NCBI GenBank assembly: GCA_033239125.1
Contig: BSWB01000004.1
Location: 34,097,501-34,161,500, forward strand
Direction: 5' to 3'
Origin: Fagopyrum homotropicum
Taxonomy: Eukaryota > Streptophyta > Magnoliopsida > Caryophyllales > Polygonaceae
DNA: 64,000 nt
The notes under the pieces are model-generated. The model was given only the letters and a program-made list of their open reading frames with translations. It did not search any database and was not told the origin of the DNA. This document shows positions 59,593 through 64,000 of this stretch, one piece after another. Each line of letters opens with the position of its first letter. Positions within the stretch are counted from its first letter, which is position 1. The translations under genes and the position numbers were made by a program.

Positions 59593-61794
59593 TGTAACGG
59601 TCAAAAATAAAAAATGGCCTAATCGGAAATTTTAAGAAATTAAACGGGTTTAACGGATTTAAACCCTAGAGAAAAATAAAATAAATGGAAAATGGATAAA
59701 TTCCCGAAAGTCAAGCGATGAAAAATCATTGTTTTATGTTATGAAGGATTCCCGAAAGTTTCGTAAAATTATATCGACTTTGGTATGTCGGTGTAATTTC
59801 TTATAAGGAACTTTGGGTAAAAAGTGTAAAGATGGAAATAAGGGGGTAAATTATGCAAAATTTACAAACAAATTGCAAAGTAATCTTTGCAGTTGTGTAC
59901 GTGGCTACAAAGGCTGAGTCCTATGGGTTAGTTAGCTCATTTTTAAGTTAATTAAAATGGCTAACCTTGGATGTCAAGTAAAGAGGAATATCAAGCTTTA
60001 TATATGTGAGAGAGAGGGAGGTGAAGACAGCTCTAGGAGCTGAGAAACCAAGCAACCAACACCACCACCCTGTAGCCACCACTCCCACCACCAGCACACC
60101 ACCAGTAGTTCGCCGGAGAGGTCGCCGGAAGCTGCAGAAAACGGGAACAGAGGAAGAAAATAGATATCGAGATAGGCTGAAGGAGAAGAAGCATTTTTGG
60201 GATCAAATTTCGTCCAAACCTCACCAAGTTTTAAATGAAGGTACCTCTCAAGGTAAGGAACACAACCATACTTTTGGATTTTCGTTTCGACATCGGAGTA
60301 AAAAGTTATGGTCCTCGCAAGAAATCTGTTTTACGGAATTTTTCGATATGTGCTGCTAAGTTGCGGTGTAATTTAAAATACCTTCTCATGGTCCGATCTT
60401 GCTGAATTTTTGATATGTTTCAGTAATAATAGCCACCTAAGTCATATTAAAATTTGAGATCGATTCAACGGTTGGATCAAAAGTTACAGTCGTTATATAA
60501 AAACGAGTTTGAGGTTCCTGGTTCAAAATCTGTTGGATAAATTGTGAGATTAGTAGGAATTTTAAGGCTTGTTTGGTTGAAGTTCTTATGAGGCTTGTTT
60601 GGTACCTATATATTGGTACGAGAAAGGAGGATAGTCCGAGTGGAAAACGGACTCAATAATTAGTTTGCGAGGTCTATCTTATTTGTAAGTAAGTGTATAT
60701 GAATTTCACTTGCTTAATATATATTATGTATTTATTATGCCATGATTTTATGTATGCTTATATATATGAGTGAAATGATGATGATGACTTGATATGATTT
60801 ATGAATGCATGCATGAGGTACATGAGATGATAATGGAAAGAATATGATGAAAGAATATAATGAAAGCATGAAATTGAGTTATGATATGAAAGTGATAATA
60901 TAGGATGATAATTGATTAATTAGCCCAACTGGGTCCCGCACGGATTTCCGGGGAACGAGGTCGCTACCTGATCTACAAGGGGCCTCAGGTCGCTACCTGA
61001 TCTACAAGGGGCCTCAAGATGAGAAAAATAGTCCAAGATCGCAACCTGATCTACAAGGGGTCTTAGGACAAGATGGCCGAGGTCGCTACCTGATCTACAG
61101 GGAGCCTAAGACGCTATCGGGTTGGCCAACCGAAAAAAAAGAAAGAAATAAAGAAAAGAAATACGAAAGCACATGAGAAAATATATCGTACGATCAGTTG
61201 GGGCTAGTTAGTTAATTATCACCTAAGCATCGATCCAATCGAGTTTAGCCTGTTATATGTTATGTTATGATTATTTATATGTGATAGTATGATATGAGAT
61301 GTTTATATGAGGTGATATGTTTATATATGGTATGATAACATGCTTGAATGCATATATGTTATGTGTTTTGTATGCAATGTGAATGTGGAGATGTATGTGT
61401 GCTTTGGAACGTGAGAACGGGTATTGTGTGTCCTTTAGGGACGGGATATTAGATACTTATATATATTGGGAGAGTGCGATTTGTATACCCTTACTGAGCT
61501 TGTAGCTCATTGTTGTTATATCCATATTTTTCAGCTACTCAAACTCGGCCTGATCAAGGCAAGGACGTTGGACCCAACACCTAGATTTGAGATCATATCA
61601 GGTGGGCTGTTATGGGATGCTACCGCCTAAGATGTTTTGTGTGGTTTGAAACAGCTGTATTTTGTTAAACAGAGTTTTATGACGTTTGTTAGTATGTATA
61701 TATGTTGTGAATATAGATGTAAGATAAAGTTTTAAAATTTCACTAAAGTTTTAAAATTTTACGTTTTTCGCTTTTCCGCTTATTGTTTTAAACA
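59593..61794 (+). repeat. Solo-LTR-like block (TGTAACGGTC...)
   Basis: It starts TGTAACGGTCAAAA, has a TATA-like TTTATATATG at 59997-60007, and resembles the U5 part of chromovirus LTRs (a CCTTACTGAGCTTGTAGCTC phrase near 61489). It may end TTTTAAACA at 61794. Target duplication not found, so the edges are approximate. It includes a fourfold repeat at 60950-61110. The ORF at 60006-60359 (MREREVKT...) has no recognised domain and is probably leader sequence. Confidence 0.5.
60956..61110 (+). repeat. Four copies of AGGTCGCTACCTGATCTACA
   Basis: Four near-copies of a ~29-bp unit (AGGTCGCTACCTGATCTACA then AGGGGCCTC), the first two directly tandem, the others separated by 20-40 bases. Confidence 0.9.
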
Positions 61795-62512
61795 GGGTTA
61801 ATTAACTGGTAATCAACTAGAAATGAAATAGGTGTCACAATGTGAAACTCTGGTATGCATTCCAAAAAAATTAAAAAAATAAATAAAGAAAATAAAAAAG
61901 ACAAAAAAAATAAAAGAAAATAAAAAAAATAAATTCCGGTATGATAACTTCCGGTATGATATGATAGCGTCTGGTATGATATGATAACTTCCGGTATGAT
62001 ATGATAACTTCCGGTATGATAACTTCCGGTATGTGAACTTCCGGTATGTGAAGTTCCGGTATGTGAAATTCCGGTATGTGAAATTCCGGTATGTGTATTT
62101 CCGGTATGTGAAAATTCCGGTATTAGAAATTCCGGTATGTGAAAATTCCGGTATTGGAAATTCCGGAATGTGAAAATTCCGGTATGTGAAATTCCGGTAT
62201 GTGAAATTTCGGTATGTGAAATTCCGGTATATGAAATTCCGGTATGTGAAATTCCGGTATGTAAAAAATTCTTCAATCCAGAAAATAAAAAAAATAAAGA
62301 AAAAAATTAATGAAAGAAAATAAAAAAACAAATTCAGTTTTGAATAATTTAAAACTTACACTTAAATAACAAATAGCAAATAACAAACATTTTTTTAAAT
62401 CGAATGATTAATTAGTTTTACCTACCATTAAATGAAAGTGGTAAAAAAATATGGGGTATAGTTTTTTTAACAAAAACAAAAAAGAGCCTAGTAGGCCAAA
62501 TTCTTTCTTTCT
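61795..62512. mobile_element. Third CTTCCGGTATG minisatellite element
   Basis: The array at 61930-62270 (AATTCCGGTATGTGA, CTTCCGGTATGATA) is followed by the same right-end sequence as at 32400-32606 (AAATTCAGTTTTGAATAATT..., CATTAAATGAAAGTGG, AGCCTAGTAGGCCAAATTCT). The left end is GGGTTAATTAACTGG. No gene fragment other than the array is recognised. Confidence 0.6.
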
Positions 62513-62849
62513 TTTTTGGCATTTTTCAACTTAATAAGATAATTGATAGAGATATACAATCCGGTTATTTTAGAAGTTGTAGTGTTTTGTTAGAAGTTAA
62601 CTATAATTAATGAGATTAAACAGTTAAATCATGACTATTATAAATGTAAATGCGGTCACACGTCTAGAGTTGACGGACCAAAAGAAAGATATTTTTGTTA
62701 TTAGTATATATTAGATATATGTTAATAATAATAGTATAAGTTGCAATAGCTAATATTTCCGAATTTCAATTAATGTTGATTAACTTGATCGTTGATAGTA
62801 CTTGACATATAACTCGCGAAGATTTTGCAAGTGATGAGTATGAGTCCCA
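62513..62849. other. AT-rich spacer
   Basis: No coding or repeat feature recognised. Confidence 0.4.
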
Positions 62850-64000
62850 CCGTTATGTTCTTGGCGTAATTTTGGACGTTTGGGGGAATTTTTACTTTTT
62901 CCCCGGGTAATTACGTTTACCCTCCCGTGTTATTTGGAGCATTTGAGAGCTCCAATTAATAAAAATGCAGTTGAGAGAAATGATCAGGACATCGGATATG
63001 TGCTAGATATGAAATAACATGGAAGGCAAAACGGCCAAAATAGTCAATATTTCGTTTCTTAACGGCTTAGAAATACACGTTTTCCGAGGCAATTATGAAA
63101 TAATTATCCCTCCAATATTACAGATTTATTATTCCAATCTTGAGAAGTTTGAAGAAGGAGGTTTGACCCGCCTTTGAATCGGTTAAAGGATAATTATCGA
63201 GTTCGCTAAAGGATAATTATCGTCTTCAATATAATTAGTTGAAAATCCTTTATGAATTCATTTCCTTTCACGTTTCATCGTAAAGGCTTTGATTTCTCTC
63301 AATCTTCAAACTCATATCTACTCTTCGTTTCTAATCCGATTTCAATTCCGTTTGAGTTTCTAGATTTCTCTCTTCATTCTCTTCATATCGGTACCGAGTT
63401 TCTGCATTTCCGAACAGATGAAGAGCTATTCGAGCATATATGTCACCAGGCAGGTTCCGTCGTTCAGATTCCGGTGAATTTGATGCTTTCTACGCATGTG
63501 TCGTTGTGATTCCGAATCTTCTTTTAGATCGTCAATCGGGTTAGAAAGTTATGAATTTATTCGTTTTCCGTACTGCAATTTGACCTAAATTGACTTTAGG
63601 CTTGTCAAAATGGATAATTAGAAATTCCATTGTGGTCGTTATATTATTCTGGTATTATGGGTTGTTTGTTTGATGAAATCTGATGATAGGGGTTTGGAAA
63701 TTGTCTGCGGGCAAAACGTTATTCTAGCAAAATTTAATTAATTAATTAAAGGTTAATTGATTAAATTAGGATTAAAATTGAGATTGAGGAATGTTGATTA
63801 GATACTACCTTGAGATTTGAGGAATTGTGAATTATGTTGAGATATTGAGGTTTAGTTGGTTGTGAGGCTTATAGATTGATTATGATCCTTGTGGATCCCT
63901 TGGGTCTAGATGTAACCTTTTTGATTAATATGAGTATTGATATCTCTTTTTGCCTGGTTATTTGACAGTGTTCTTCTCAGGATTGGAGGTTTATCGTGGT
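62850..64000 (+). repeat. 5' part of a second copy of the 5837-7972 LTR family
   Basis: From 63133 the sequence matches 5837-6490 (shared phrases TTCATTTCCTTTCACGTTTC, TCTACTCTTCGTTT, AGGCTTGTCAAAATGGATAA and AATTTAATTAATTAATTAAA) at moderate identity. The upstream part to about 62850 shows what the U3 portion missing from the first copy looks like. It runs off the window. Confidence 0.65.

Overview
The window is nuclear DNA of a flowering plant, probably a eudicot; species and family cannot be fixed from the sequence. The reasons are a plant-type FAR1/MULE gene, a plant RPAP3-like co-chaperone gene with many small introns, captured exons that look like starch synthase III and UMP synthase, and the dominance of nested LTR retrotransposons with plant tRNA primer sites. 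There is no sign of bacterial or organellar genes. Roughly three quarters of the window is mobile-element DNA.

Layout. 1-5836: a minus-strand LTR element (left LTR cut by the window edge) with a tRNA-Asp primer site and one broken ORF that ends in an integrase-like remnant. It sits inside an older solo-LTR-like sequence (5837-7972), which itself abuts another LTR end (to 8032). 8033-8806 is unassigned. 8812-28965 is an old minus-strand Ty1/copia element (target duplication AGTGA) with decayed gag-pol and an extra 336-codon ORF. Its right LTR is split by a younger plus-strand Ty3/gypsy-like element at 18214-28808 (target duplication AGGCC) that codes only for Gag and protease. 29403-30470 is a diverged LTR fragment related to the first element. 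31408-32606 is a DNA-transposon-like unit carrying a starch synthase III gene fragment. 32619-43572 is a terminal-inverted-repeat element split by a 10.5-kb LTR retrotransposon (32812-43322, target duplication ATTAT) with near-identical 3-kb LTRs but a decayed interior.

Host-type genes occupy 43.8-53.3 kb. A five-exon plus-strand gene (43862-47746) encodes a MULE-transposase/FAR1-like protein fused to an OTU cysteine-protease domain; one catalytic Asp is replaced by Asn. A twelve-exon minus-strand gene (48878-53290) encodes an RPAP3/SPAG1-like TPR protein of the R2TP co-chaperone complex. The two are convergent.

From 53.6 kb to the end the sequence is again repeat-rich: a UMP-synthase exon fragment, a second TGTTCA-ended element, minisatellite-filled elements built on a CTTCCGGTATG word (one holding an inverted duplication of a copia reverse-transcriptase fragment), a solo-LTR-like block, and the start of a second copy of the 5837-7972 LTR family. 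No single pathway links the genes. The most distinctive theme is that several unrelated elements each carry their own short self-complementary word, spread through LTRs, untranslated parts and even coding regions.
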